From NCBI RefSeq assembly GCF_029867415.1, contig NW_026705404.1, forward strand, positions 124,001 to 188,000: a DNA stretch of 64,000 nucleotides. The letters are read 5' to 3'. This document shows positions 24,881 to 37,595 of this stretch, in pieces. Positions within the stretch are counted from its first letter, which is position 1. Every line of letters begins with the position of its first letter. Below the pieces are notes generated by a model that worked only from the letters and a program-made list of their open reading frames with translations, ran no database searches and had not been told where the DNA came from. The position numbers and the translations under genes are program-made. Source of the stretch: Vicia villosa (Eukaryota; Streptophyta; Magnoliopsida; Fabales; Fabaceae).

Positions 24881-27800
24881 CATCTTACTAGAATCCTCAA
24901 GCTTTCTTTGTTTTGAAGTCAAACAAACAGGGAAACAACTTTACCACGCTCAACAGTGTCTTCAAACTCTTCCCCACAGAGTAATCAAAGAATGCATCAA
25001 CAGTTCATGCCCAACAGATTTCTTTAGAGAACCTGCCCCTTGATGGTCAACATTTGAGATGATTAGCTTTTACTCCTTGGAGTTCTCAAGTTTCTTGTAC
25101 TTTGACATGATCAAGTTACTCACTGATTCTCATCCTTGAAAACTTCCTTGATGTTAAGCACATATTTTGCATGCAAAAGAATGTTAATTCTAAGAATGAT
25201 AATTCTAATGCAAAGTCTATGTTAGTCTTGAAGTTTTAAAACTTTTTATTGAAATGAGGTTGCGACCTCTTGTGAATGGATCACTAGTTGACACAACCTC
25301 GATTTTTGCATATGGAAGATAAAGCAAACGTACGATACCCCCATGGATATGAGTCTCGCTTCATTGGGAGTCAGTTAAACGCTATCTCATCGGAGTGCGC
25401 TTTCAAAATAAACCCTACTTCAATTAGGACTTTTAAGGGTTGTAATTTGGCCGGGTACACGGTTTTTTAGAAAACAAAGGATTTTTAGGCTCAAGATTAT
25501 TTGTACCCACCCCCTTCGTGATGTTCTCCAGTCCTAAGTTCAACTTAGCTTGATACGAGCGTCCATCCCTCACAAGGAATTTGGAATGGTTGAGGAATCA
25601 ATGCGGTTTTTTGGACATGGCGGTCGCTCACCTTTTATTCTTCTGATTCATTATCACACGACTTTGTTCTTGCTTGGCAATTTCATCATCTTTTTTTTTC
25701 CATCATCATTCTTTTTTATTCATTTTTTGCCATTTTTTTTTGCTCTTTTTTTTTTAACAAGTCGTGTGACCTCGCATAGTCTTTGATTCGTTGGAGGTGA
25801 TTGCGACAGCCTCGTTCTTTGATTGATGACGGATAACCATTGTGGCATCGTCATCTCTTGATCTCTTGATGGAATAAGGATAATCATTGCGGTTTTGACA
25901 TTCCTCAGCCTTTTGAAGGATAACCATTGTTGTATCCTTAGATGCCTACCCTTTTGGTGAGTTTTGAACGCTCGGTCAAGTTAAATGAACACTACCTTTC
26001 CCCAAGGTCAAAATGAGGGTTTTTATGATTAGAAAAGAAACTCCTACTTCAAGGCTCAACGGGGTTGACGAGGGTCTATCTCCCTTATATCTCCGGTGTT
26101 TGGGGAATTGAAATAATGCCTGTACATACTCAGTAGGGTTTTGTTCAAAAGCACACAATTAGAGATTTTGCATTTTTATCTTTCATCATTCTCCCTCAGC
26201 TCTTTGCCTAAGCAAGCGATTAGTAAAGTTGGTATCGATATGCTAAAAACATTTTATGAGTGAAAACGAATGGGTTTATTCAAGACAAACATAAACAATG
26301 TATTATGATTTTCATTCAGAAATTAACAAGTTTTTACATGCTAGGAATGCTTAAACAAACAATGAAATGTTGCGAATGAGAATGCAATGAAGAACTGAAT
26401 GGCTGCCATTGTTGAGGGGACTTGACTCCGTCTGGACTTGTTGATCTCGAATACTTTCTGTAGTTCCTTCCAAACCCTTCAGATTACTTCAAAAGAAAAC
26501 CCCAACGAAGTCACCCAAGAGTTGTAAATTTTTGCCTCACTTTAGGGATTCGAGCAATGCGAGTGATGCAATGCTCAAGATAAGAGTACGTCTTGCTTAT
26601 CCCTCAATCGGGAGCCCCAAGCATAGTTGCTAGAGTAGTAATCGCCATCCTAAATGGAAGTACCTTGCATGGTCATCAAATTGAGGAGATCTACTTGTGG
26701 TGAAGAAGACCCAATACTCGAATCTTAACCAATTGAAGTTCCAACAAACAGGGAAGCGAATGGGCACAAGGCAATAGAATCAGATCAATTTATTTCTCAT
26801 ATTCCTCTTGTATCTATTAACAAACGAAGGCCAATGAGAGGGAAATTCCGAGAAGAGACAACTGAGATATGAAGTAGAACTTTGAGAATGAGGAGCATTA
26901 TGAAGAACACTCTTGATTACCACACAGAAGAAGATTCTGACGAAATCACCTAGGAATTTGTAGTGCTTTAGGGGATTCGAGCAATGCAAGTGGTGCAAAG
27001 CTCAAAATAAGAATACGTCTTGCTTATCCCTCGATCGGGAGCCCCAAGCAACTTCCACACATGTATAGGAGATGATTACCAATTTAGCTTCAATATCCAA
27101 ACCATCTAGAGTGAGTAAATGACCCTTGCAGTTTCTTGACATCAAGTATTAGGCTCAAACACACAATGTATAAGTCAATGGAGTCACGACCTTCTATGAC
27201 TTTCAACCTTTTCTCCAAGAGGTGGAACCTTTTGTCAATTCCCATACTCGGAAACTCGAAGACTTCAATGATGTGAATTCTCCTTACCAAGAACAGAAAT
27301 CTCAACATTATTTCAGACATTCTGATTCATAAGACCTTCTCGTGGGTGAGATTAACATTTGCATTTGGCCTAGGAGGAACTCGTCTCAATTCTTCTTTTT
27401 AAAGAGAAAACGCCTGAATAACCTCCATACACTGATTCATGCCAGTTTCCATTTCTGTTCTCATCTCATTCAAAACCCCACAGAGTTGTTCCAATGTTAA
27501 CTTTTGAGCACATAGCGGCGAGAAGTCAACTTTGTTGCTGAAGTCGGAATTTGAAAGGAAGGGCTCCCACAAGCTTCTGATTGAACCATGAAATGCATGA
27601 TAGTATGGATGCATGTTTCATTTATGGAGAATCCTAAAGTCCTTTCACACTTCTTGTTTCTCTTTTTCTTTTGAAATCAAAGCTTTGTTTTGTATAGAAT
27701 ATCTTTTCTTTTCTTTTTTCTGCTTTTCTATTTCCTTTTTTCTCTTTGTTTCTTTTTTTTTGGAAATAGACTTTAGGATCCCCCACAAATGAAGTGGATA

Positions 27801-28504
27801 CAGCAATGATGTTATGCAATGCAAAAGCACGAAATCGAGGTCCATATAATCTTAGTAGTATATGTACAATCCTATGAATAACTGAGGTAAAACCTCTGTA
27901 CAGGCCAAATGTCACAGGATCAAAGGTTCGACGCCCTTTTTTGAATACCAGAATATCAAGCACCATGAGAACAGACCAAATAAAGGTCCGACCTCAAATA
28001 TGAAGAAGCAATGGTATGTAGGAGTTAAGGTTTCCTGTCCCACCCCAATCTCACGGGTATGAAGTCTAGACACGGACAAGTGGTCCCTAATGGTCACTAG
28101 GGTCTACAGTTCCCATGGGGTACAAAGTGTTTGAGGCAACAAGCGTGCCAGACACAGTGTTCCATGAAAGAACCTCTCCCAGTTGTGGTACCCCATGTCA
28201 AGCTCGATCGTAGCAAGAGCCACGGGAGTCAACATGAGCATCCACGCTAATCCTATGTGTCACTGGCCTGGGTAGTGGGCCTTTTACCTCACAAAAAACC
28301 CCCACCTGCAAAATAAAGCAGAAGAATATGTGGCCCCCACGGGGACCCATAATATAGTCCAGATGCATGCGGAAAGTAAACATGATATGCAAGCAGGAAA
28401 ATAGACATGATATGCAAACATATATACAAGATGTAAACATATAAACAAATAAATAAACACCCAATAAAAGAAACAAACAAAGGCTAGGATCGACTTGCTT
28501 AGGT

Positions 28505-28523
28505 ATCCCCAGCAGAGTCGCCA
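28505..28523 (-). other. Primer-binding site of the Ogre-like element
   Basis: Minus-strand TGGCGACTCTGCTGGGGAT, two bases inside the LTR end (...GCGACA). It resembles the plus-strand Ogre PBS at 48289 (TGGCGACTTCACTGGGGA). Ogre-type elements are reported to use tRNA-Arg as primer. Confidence 0.75.
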
Positions 28524-28525
28524 GC

Positions 28526-31500
28526 TGTCGCACGCTCGCGAAAAATGAACAGAGTCGCCACCAATATATTTATCCCATAAGGGAAAGGAATATCAGAAAA
28601 CCTAACAAAGGAAGGAACAAGGTCTTGCGACCAGAGAATCTAGGTACGGGAGTCGGTTACGCAAGGGGAAGGTATTAGCACCCCTCGCGCCCATCGTACT
28701 CGATGGTATCCACCTATGTTTGTTTCTATCTAAAGGGTGTGTACTATGTCTACCTATATGTGAATACATGCAAAAAGAAATACGGGGAAAAGAAGGAATT
28801 ATTTACAAATGTGCTCGTTCAAGCCCCGCGACTTGATGCCTACGTATCATTTTCAGGAATCAGAGCGCCGTAGTTCGGCTCAAGATTTTCTGTTTGTTTT
28901 TGTGTTTTTTAGTTGGGCGGAGTTAACGCTCGCGCTCTTGCATAAGGGATCGACCTAGGATGCAATAGAGCGGAGATAACAATGCCCTTAAGAAAGGAGA
29001 GCAGAGAGAGAGAGTTTGAGTGTTTCGAGGAAATCCCTAAGGCAAGGGAAACTCGAGTTACTCTTTGGTTTGTGTCTTTTAGAATTTGGGAACTTACGCC
29101 CGAATGGTTCCCTAAAGCAAGGGAGATCCAAGCACTCGAATGATTCCCTAAAGCAAGGGAGATTCAAGCTTCCATTCCCTTTTTAATGATTTTCACTTTT
29201 TTATTAATGTTTTTTAGTGTTTTCTTTGTATTTTTTAATGGAATTTTATTTGAATATTTGTTAGATGTTTTATGTTGTAAAAAAAAAGAATGAGAAAAGG
29301 GGGACTAGCCTAATTTCTAAGCCTAGAATTGATTACTTCTAATAGAAATGAGGAAGAAGTTGCTTAAGCATTTCACAATATATGAGAATATTCACAAAAA
29401 GAAAAGAATTAAAGTTTAGACTATTCATGAAAATATATACACAAACAATTGCACTTTATACATGTTAGAAACTATTTTTGAATTAACAAAGAAACTATTT
29501 ATTTATGGTTTATCAACCAATCAAAAATCAAAGGAAACAACAATTAAAATTCAATTGAAAGAAAATAAAATTTCAAAGAAACTAATTGGGTGAAAAATGT
29601 TTTTTGTCATTTTATTTAAGAAAGAAATTCAATTAATGTGCAAAAGGAATTAGAAGAAAAATCAATTTTTATTATTGTTTTTTTGTTAAACAGCAGAGGT
29701 GCAAAAGCAATTAGCAAAATGAACTCAAAACAGTTATAAGCAAAGCTGGGCCTAAAAAAGGGGTGTGGGAATAGCAAGGGCGCATAGAGGCCCAGTCACT
29801 AGCATGTGGTGTATTAGCAGTTAGGGTGTGCAATCCATAAAAGAACCAAGCCCAGACACGTACGGCCCAAACGCATGCATTTCATTTTATTTTTTATTTC
29901 ATCTATTCAGCATTGTATTTATTTTATGATTTATCATGTGGTTTTTTACTGATTAAACGTGACACATAATAGCTCAGCTTAACATATCAATCGGTCAAGG
30001 AAAACTTAAGTCACTAAAGGACAAATTAATTCCCCAACCAATCAACAAGTGCCACACGACTTTCCAATCATTGCAAATAAGACACAAAGCCAAGAGTATG
30101 GGAATGGGAACAAATGAGGTAGTGACACGTATCCCCTGCATGAAGAGAAAACGTGAAGCTCTCGCCGGATTGTTAACAAACCGGTCATCTTCTCCGGCGG
30201 CCTCACCACGCCGGAGACCTTCAACTCGCTCAGAAATCGACCGAACCACCACTATTCCACTCGGTTTCTATCCCTGAGCCTAGATCCTGCCTTGCTTTTC
30301 GTTGATTCTAACCTCAACACCATAACCGGACCTAATTGCAAAGCCCTAGTTTGACGGAAGTTCATGAAAACGCCATATCTTCGTATCAAAACAAAACTCA
30401 ATCCATACGGAGCGCGTAAGTGCAGTTAACGTAATGAAGCAATAGGTAATTTATTCAGAGCGCATCAGATCCAAAAATCCTGATAAACTTCACACAGATG
30501 TAATGTATGCTTGGAAGTATGGTGCTACCTATGAGTTGCGTTTAGAGGACGTACCTGCAAGTTCTTGAACGAAACTCGAACTCAGCGAAAGAGGACGAAT
30601 CTTGCAGGTTATGCGTGGACCATAGTGCTTTGGAGAGAGGCTCAATGGTGACAGATAGCGCAACTGACCGTGATGATAACAGTGATGCTCCAATCTCTGC
30701 CTCGAAACGTAGCTTGGCGATGGTAGATGAAGATGATGAGGTTCGGTATTGAAGGTGGTGATGATTCAGATTTTCTTGAGTGATGCGGCGGCTATGGGGG
30801 ATGCAGCAGAGGGAGTGGTATTGATGATGATGCGAATCAAAGGAGGTTGATGGTGGCTATGGTGGAGGTTAGAGGCGGAGGAGAGTGGTGGTTGAAGAGT
30901 TAGTTATGGCGGTTATGGTGAAGTTTGTTGTGAAACCGTTATGGAGAGAGAGACGAGAGAGAGAATGTAGTGAGAGAAAGAATGTAGTGAGAGAAAGAAT
31001 GTAGTGAGAGAGTGAAGTGAAGAGAGGATGGAGAAGAGAAATAAGAGTGATGTTTCGGAAAGAAAGTGAGAGCTTTGGAATGGGAGCTTGGTCCCTTATA
31101 TAGTAAGAGGTGAGTGTGGCTTATGGTGATATCTTTGGAGTGGGACTCTATTTCAACTTAGTGAACAAGTTATGGATGATTGGGGCAAGGTTTTAATGAG
31201 CTTTCTTTAACCTCAGGTTCTGCATGGGCCTTTGTAGTAGTGAATGATTGGTTGTGTTGCAGCTAGATAAAGCCATGCACATGTCTCACTTTGGGTCCAC
31301 ATTACTTTCTCCTTAGACATTTTCATGACACAAACTTAGGCTCATTGTAACAAGATGATGGGGATGAAGGATCATGATATTGGTGATTTCCTGAGATAGG
31401 GCTTGGTGTGGGAGTTAAATGATCTCAAACTTGGAGTGTTGCTACTACCAATACCTATGGTGTGCATGACATGAATCTGACCCACGTCTTATTCAAAACG

Positions 31501-32769
31501 TAAATTGGCGAGAATGTGACTTTAGGTCCTTATATCTTGATCAATACATGGTCAATTAACATACCTCATAGCTCATTGGAAAGAGGATATAGCAAGGAGT
31601 AGTATGATATGACAATGAAGTCCTGTAGATGCTTGAAACACTCTAATAATTGACTTGAAAATGACCTGCCATGTGTTCGATCAAATTCCCGGCGCGTGCC
31701 CTAGCCAATGAACCACACAACTTCAGTTACAAGGGCATGACTTTGGAGCTTCATAAATGGTTCAACACACACTCAATTTGCTTCAGTCTTGTTTCATTGC
31801 ATAGAGGGCATGGAGGAGAAGAGATGCATACCAATTTTGCATTCATAGCATACTTGTACATCTCTGAAATCAGCTTGCAATTTGGCACGCCACATGCTTG
31901 ATAAAATGTCTGGTCATGACTTGGCCCGTGACTTGGATTGTGACTTAGATGAAATGAGTTTTCAGCAACTTCAGACCTCAATAACTCTCTAACCAAGCTT
32001 CAAATGAAAAAGTGTCCAACTACAAAGTTGTTCTCCTCCATGAGAGGAACAACTTTGATGTTGGAAATTTCTCCAAAAAATGTCATTTGCCACGTGTAAA
32101 TCAGGGCTGAAGTGGACTGCTCATCAAGATTTAAAACCTTCAAAAAAATTCTAAGTGTTGAAACTTTCCTTTTTTGTCATTTTTCTATTTTTGGCAACTT
32201 TTTGTCAAACTCCTGATTTTATCCATTCTTTGACTTTTCTTGACTGATTTTCCACCAAAAGTCAATATTTGAATAATTCTTCTGATTTTGACCCAAAAGT
32301 CAACTGTTCTGTTTTTTATGATTATTGATGGAATTCTTGATTAAATCTTCTCCAGTCAAATCCAGTCAAATAAACACATCCACATAGTCAGCATGAAAGC
32401 TTCTCCCTTATAAAATCCCTTTCCTGATTAAATGTTGACCAGAAAGTCAACTGGTCGACTTTGGTCAAGGAAACCCTGGTTAAGAATAACCAGATGAATT
32501 ACAAGCTTGTACACTCCCACCAATGCCTTGAGTTGAGAAGAACCCTAATCCAGGAAGACTTCAATGAAAACAAAGCCACATAATCACACCTCAGATCCTC
32601 ACATTTGGTAGGAAATTCCTAGCTATAAAAGTTCTTTCTTGCTAGTCTTTGATTGATACCAATGATATGCATGCATGGGTATGGATTATGACCTAAGTGA
32701 TGTATGTACATGAATGCAAAGCCTAAGCCAGTTAGAAGTAAAGGGGTAGGACAAATTTGGGGTATGACA
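28526..32769 (-). repeat. LTR (copy B) of the Ogre-like element, ~4.24 kb
   Basis: Direct repeat of 17965-22198 with sparse substitutions and small indels. It is 5' LTR to the interior on its left. Sequence on its right (32770-33666) matches the region just inside copy A's polypurine tract, so the same LTR is also the 3' LTR of a second, truncated unit. Confidence 0.85.
31092..31103 (-). promoter_or_regulatory. LTR promoter TATA box (copy B)
   Basis: Minus-strand CTATATAAGGGA, at the same LTR position as in copy A. Confidence 0.55.
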
Positions 32770-33666
32770 GCTGCCCCTATTTAATCGTCTTAAACCTGAA
32801 GGTGAGATTGGCGCTAGCCTTTCGAACATTCAAGGTAGAAGAAGATTAAATATCAAGACCAGAAATTTGTCCTAAAAGATGAGATGGTGTAAGTGTTATT
32901 CTTATTTTTGTTTTGATATCTGCTGGGGAAAGAGAATTTTTGTTTTTTTCTGGTGGAAGAATTTACGGTGAGTAATGGATTTGAATGGTGGTAGTAACAT
33001 AGCCGAGGTGCCAATACAGGTTTTCAAAGAGAATGGTTATATGAGACAATGACTGAAAGGAGAAGATCTCGTGCGATCTACGACTCAACATCGGGAGAAG
33101 ACCTGGTACGATCTTCAAGACTGAAAGGAAAAGATCTCGTGCGATCTATGACTCAACATCGACTCGACAACAGGAGGGGATCTCGTACGATCTTCAAGAC
33201 AGAAAGGAAAAGATCTCGTGCGATCTATGACTCAACATCGACTCGACAACAGGAGAGGATCTCGTGCGATCTTCAGGACAGAAAGGAAAAGATCTCGTGC
33301 GATCTATGAATCAATATCGGGAGAAGACCTCGTATGATCTTCAGGACTGAAAGGGAAAAGATCTCGTGCGATATATGACTCAACATCGGGAGAAGATCTC
33401 GTACGAACTTCAGGACTTGAAAGGAAAAGATCTCGTGCGATCTATGACTCAACATCGACTCGACTTCAGGACTGAAAGAAAAGGATCTCGTACGATCTAC
33501 AGGACTTGAAAGGAAAAGATCTCGTGCGATCTACGACTCAACATCGACTCGACAACAGGAGAGGATCTCGTACGATCTTCAGGACTGAAAGGAAAAAGAT
33601 CTAGTGCGATCTATGACTCAACATCGGGAGAAGATCTCGTACGAACTTCAGGACTGAAAGGAAAAA
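32770..33666 (-). mobile_element. Truncated second internal region of the Ogre-like element with minisatellite
   Basis: Repeats 22199 to about 23120, including the polypurine tract and the GATCTCGTGCGATC / TCGTACGATC array (33055-33666) with a different unit arrangement. It stops abruptly at 33666. It is the 3' end of a second element body whose remainder is absent. Confidence 0.85.
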
Positions 33667-33782
33667 GAATATTTGTATTCAATGCGTTAGAAAACATAAA
33701 TAATTAACTTTTTAAAAGAATATTGTGTGTATTGAATACATTGAATCTAAGATATTTTCTTTATTTAGAATGCTTAACCAGT
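33667..33782. other. Short AT-rich spacer between two Ogre-type elements
   Basis: About 116 bp of AT-rich sequence with no recognisable feature, between the broken minus-strand element and the plus-strand Ogre LTR. Confidence 0.5.
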
Positions 33783-33933
33783 TGTCATACCCCAATTTTT
33801 GACCTAAGATACCACCTCATATCATCTGCATATGCATTATTTGCATCTCTAACAAATTGCATAGCTTGTGTTTGTTACTTGTGCTCAGCAGGGTTTAATC
33901 AAGAGATCACTCATCAGTACAAGTACAAATCAA

Positions 33934-34382
33934 TTAGGGTTTTGTTCTCCCTTCATCTCAAATGAATCATCTTCATCAATAATCAACATTTGGTCCTCAG
34001 AGATTCATTTCAACAAGCTCAACAGCTTTGAATCGACTGAATTAGGGTTTTGACTGAAGACAGCACACTCCTGACTTTTGCTCAGGATTTGATCTAATGA
34101 CTAGGGACATGATATCAAGACCTCAAGTGCATCATTTTGACCTAATCCATTGGCTCATAACATCTCCTACACAAAGATTGATCAGACAAATCCTCAGATT
34201 AGGGTTTTGAACTATCAGGGACTAAAATCAGGGATCACATTTGGGAAACCCTAAAAATCCCCAGGAAGTCAATCAAAGGTTTCAATCATCCTCAAATAAT
34301 CCCTATGACAATATCCCATGGAAATTGCATCTCAATTCAAGGTCCACAGTCATCAATTTCATCAGGTCGACAATTAGGGTTT
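33934..34382 (+). promoter_or_regulatory. Cluster of five telobox motifs in the Ogre U3
   Basis: TTAGGGTTT at 33934, 34042, 34199 and 34374, plus the reverse form AAACCCTAA at 34246, all exact, about 1-1.4 kb upstream of the TATA box. In plants, teloboxes are bound by telomere-repeat-binding Myb-like proteins and can recruit Polycomb repressors. A function in this LTR is inference. Confidence 0.55.
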
Positions 34383-35355
34383 TGACCTAATTCACTGAAT
34401 AACTGACTTTTTAATCAGGACATGGTGCCACAACTCAAACCATGGCTCAATATCCTCTAATGCTTCAATATTATCCATTCATACCACTCATTTGGTGAGG
34501 ATAGCCTGTTTCATTTGAAAACTCCAGAAACGCGATTCGTCTGAAAAAGTCAACTGTACAGAATCACCATTGACTTCTGGGGAATTTTGGTCAACCATGA
34601 CTTTTGAAGTTTTAAATCATCAATATATGATATGAGAAGTCATTTGATCAAGAAAAATCAAGAAAATCAATCAAGAATCAAAAAGTCAAAAGTTTGACTT
34701 TCATACTTAGAAAATTTTTCTAAGTGTTTTTCATGGTTTTTTCCAAACTTTGGGAGGGAATTTCTCAAAATTTCACCTACAAACTGAAAAAAACTTCCAA
34801 CATGAAAGTTGTAGATTTTGATCCAATGAACAACTTTGTCACATATAATTTTTTTCCATAAGATCAACCATTTAAGAGATATGGAGCTTCAAAGTTGACA
34901 TCTTTTGAAAACTTCACTTAAAACTTCATTTTTCTCAAAGTTCATGGATCTTTTTCACCCACTTCCTTAAGGATCTTGAAGAAACTTTCAACGAGGGTTT
35001 TGAAGTGTGTAATATGAGCTTTCCAAAATGTCCAAGAGCATGAAAAAATATGGAGTGTAGCTATGGTTGTGAATTTTGACATTAGTGACCATTTCACTTG
35101 AAATTTCAAGCCATTTTTGCAAAGTTATGAACCAATTTGCCAAATAATGCAAGTAATGACACACCAAAGCAATGATTGAATGATATTTTCTGGTTTAAGA
35201 TCAGATAGGAAAGAGATAAGAAGCTTGGCCAAAATAACCATGGTTTAGTTACTTTTAACCATTGCATTAAATGTGAAAGATTCCTTTCTATCCCTTAAGC
35301 CAAATCATCACTTCTTGAAGCAAGTTGCAAAGTTCTGAGTTCAGAATCCTTGGCC

Positions 35356-35364
35356 TATAAATAG
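35356..35364 (+). promoter_or_regulatory. TATA box of the Ogre LTR
   Basis: TATAAATAG preceded by GCC and followed by AGG, a textbook plant TATA box in mid-LTR. It would start the genomic RNA of the plus-strand element. Confidence 0.65.
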
Positions 35365-36309
35365 AGGTTCAAATCACTTCCAAATTCACACCAAAGTCTC
35401 ACAAATTATAGGCTTTCTCTTTCTTTCTTGAATTGCAAGTTTCTTAAGTTTCAAAGAGGTAAAATGCTCAACCTCTAAACCTTTGAAGTTCTGAGCAAAG
35501 TGATGCTTCCCACAACTCATAAACATCATTTGAAACTTGTTTGAACCACTCATACACCCCAAAAACACCTCAAGCTCAAAATCACTACCTCACTTCTCAA
35601 ATATGCATAACCATGGCCTTATCATGCCAAAATCCATTCAAGATCATTTCTGTCCAAACTAACACTTCCAACACCTCATATATATCACATATGAACTATC
35701 CAAACACTCACATATGATCTGAAACATCTCCATCTTCAAATTCGATTCATACTTGAAGCAACTGCAGATCGGGTGCCATGACCATGCTCAGATGAATTCA
35801 ACTTGTTCCAGACATCCAGACACCTTCCATAATCATCATAGAAGCTATTCAGATTGATACAAAGCATCTGTAACACCTCCAGATCAAAATCCAATTCTCA
35901 GTTTGGCCGTTTTTGAGGTAAGTGCACTTGAACTTCAAACTCTACTCTCCACGCATCATAAATGAAATATGAACATACCATCTCATTTCTGCACACATGA
36001 GGATCATTAACCCTCAATCAATTGCATCATAACTTGCACATACACGATTTCAGATTGAATCATAGAATTAGGGTTCTTCGTGTTCATCAGAAAATTGATA
36101 GCCTTAGAGTGAAAATAAATGCAATTAAAGACCACCATCATGATCCTTATGAAAAAACGAGTGAGTTAGACCCTTCACTTGATCAATTTGGTTCAGTTTT
36201 CAGAAAATTCAAATTCAGATTGGGATTGTGTTCTTGGCGCGTTTTTTGGTTCATAAGTTTTGAAATTCAGTTGAGTAATATATTCTACCAAGCGCGTATT
36301 ACTAACAAG

Positions 36310-36396
36310 CCACAAGCGTGGCTCAGCTGGTTATTGTTTTGGTTGGTGACCTTAGGGTCACGAGTTCAAGTCCTCTAGGGACCAAACCATTTTTTT
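36310..36396 (+). other. tRNA-like / SINE-head-like segment inside the Ogre LTR
   Basis: TGGCTCAGCTGG (36319-36330) fits the pol III A box TRGCNNAGYNGG exactly, and GTTCAAGTC (36364-36372) fits the B box GWTCRANNC, with tRNA-like spacing. A T run (36390-36396) could terminate pol III. No good anticodon arm or acceptor stem is seen, so it is not a real tRNA. It may be a SINE head or an ancestral LTR component. Confidence 0.5.
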
Positions 36397-37590
36397 AACA
36401 CTATTTTTCTTTCTTTTTTCACACAACTTTAATTAATTATTTAACTAACCAAATTAATTCATTTTTCATTCATTTTTTACACACTTCTTATTTAACACAT
36501 ATATTTTATGAATATCAAAAAAAATCATCAAAAAATATTTATTTGATACATTTTTAAATAAATTTAAAATGACTTGTTTTTAAGTATTTTTAATACTTTT
36601 AAATATTATTTTTATTTGATTTTCAAACTTAATCACTTGTAAATATTTTTTGTGATCAAACCCTAATCATTTAGGTCTTAATTAAGCATTAAAACTTGTT
36701 TTAACTTAATTAAGTTGACTTTTGTCAAATTCAAATCGTTTTAAGACGAGCGATCGCGATTCTTTTTCAAAACGATAAACCCTTTCTTTTTGATTAAATC
36801 TCTTTAATTGATCAATTGATTTTCAAAACGAAGTGGGGCCTCTCGAATATTAGAGAGTGTAAGTCCCATTTCTTTTCTTTTTGTACAGTTTTTCAAAACA
36901 ATAAAACATTCTTCAAAATAAAATCTTTTCAAACAATTTTCAAATCATTTTCAAAACAACAAAACTTCAAAGAAACTTCAAAACTTTTCAATATACCATG
37001 GGTCTCCACGTAGGTATAAGCCCCAAGCCCTTTTGTACATACCCATTCCAGTACATGAAATTAGGTATTTCATTGTACGCCTTTTGTACATATCTCGATC
37101 AGTTTGATTTTTTAACTTTGAAATACAAACCAAAAATGAAGGTTTCTTTAAATCTTCCCAAAAAATACCATGGGCCTCCATGTAGGTATAAGTCCCAAGC
37201 CCTTTTGTAAATACCTGTTTAAATAGCTTTGAATAAACTCAAGTGGACCTCTCCCCGAGTGTGAGTCCCGAGCCCTGTGTATACAAATGGATCATGCTTA
37301 CAGGTATATTTCCTTCATAAACTCCATTATACACACACCCTTTGTCATATATGTACTTGTTCATACTTGTTCATATCTGTTCATATAACTGTTCATATTT
37401 GTTCATGTACTTGTGCATATTTGTTCGTACTTGTTCATACTTGTGATTGTGTTATATATGCTTGTTCAACTTAGTACAACACTAGGTTCCCCATAGCCTC
37501 CTATTGGGCTTCGTGCAAAGAATCTCCACTAGTTTAGGTTAGGACATAGAGTATGGTTTCCCGGTGAAATCGCTCTAAGAGCTCAAACCA

Positions 37591-37595
37591 ACTAT
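37591..37595 (+). repeat. Target-site duplication of the copia insertion (left)
   Basis: ACTAT directly before the LTR TG. The matching copy is at 47195-47199, directly after the second LTR. Confidence 0.9.

Larger units (their letters stand above)
22199..28525 (-). mobile_element. Internal region of the Ogre-like element, non-coding
   Basis: Bounded on the right by the PBS and on the left by a polypurine tract (minus-strand AAATAGGGGTAGC, about 22199-22212). At 6.3 kb it is about half the size of an autonomous Ogre interior, and I find no RT, RNase H, integrase or protease motif on either strand. One minus-strand ORF (27399-27614) has a Met/Leu/Glu-rich, coiled-coil-like end (LCGVLNEMRTEMETG) that might be a gag N-terminal relic. 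The left half is almost entirely tandem repeats, annotated separately. Best reading: a non-autonomous or internally deleted family. Confidence 0.7.
33783..37595 (+). repeat. 5' LTR of the plus-strand Ogre element, left part
   Basis: Starts TGTCATACCCCAATTTTTGA. It is interrupted at 37595 by a copia insertion and resumes at 47200, for about 4.9 kb in total. It contains five teloboxes in U3 (33934-34382), a TATA box at 35356, a tRNA-like pol III promoter (36319-36372) and duplicated words such as CCTCCATGTAGGTATAAGTC (36990-37215). No gene is present; a 118-codon ORF over 36022-36378 crosses the tRNA-like segment and is not supported. Confidence 0.8.

Noticed and set aside
36022..36378. 118-codon ORF in the Ogre LTR
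   Set aside because: It crosses the tRNA-like segment, has no domain, and lies in non-coding LTR.
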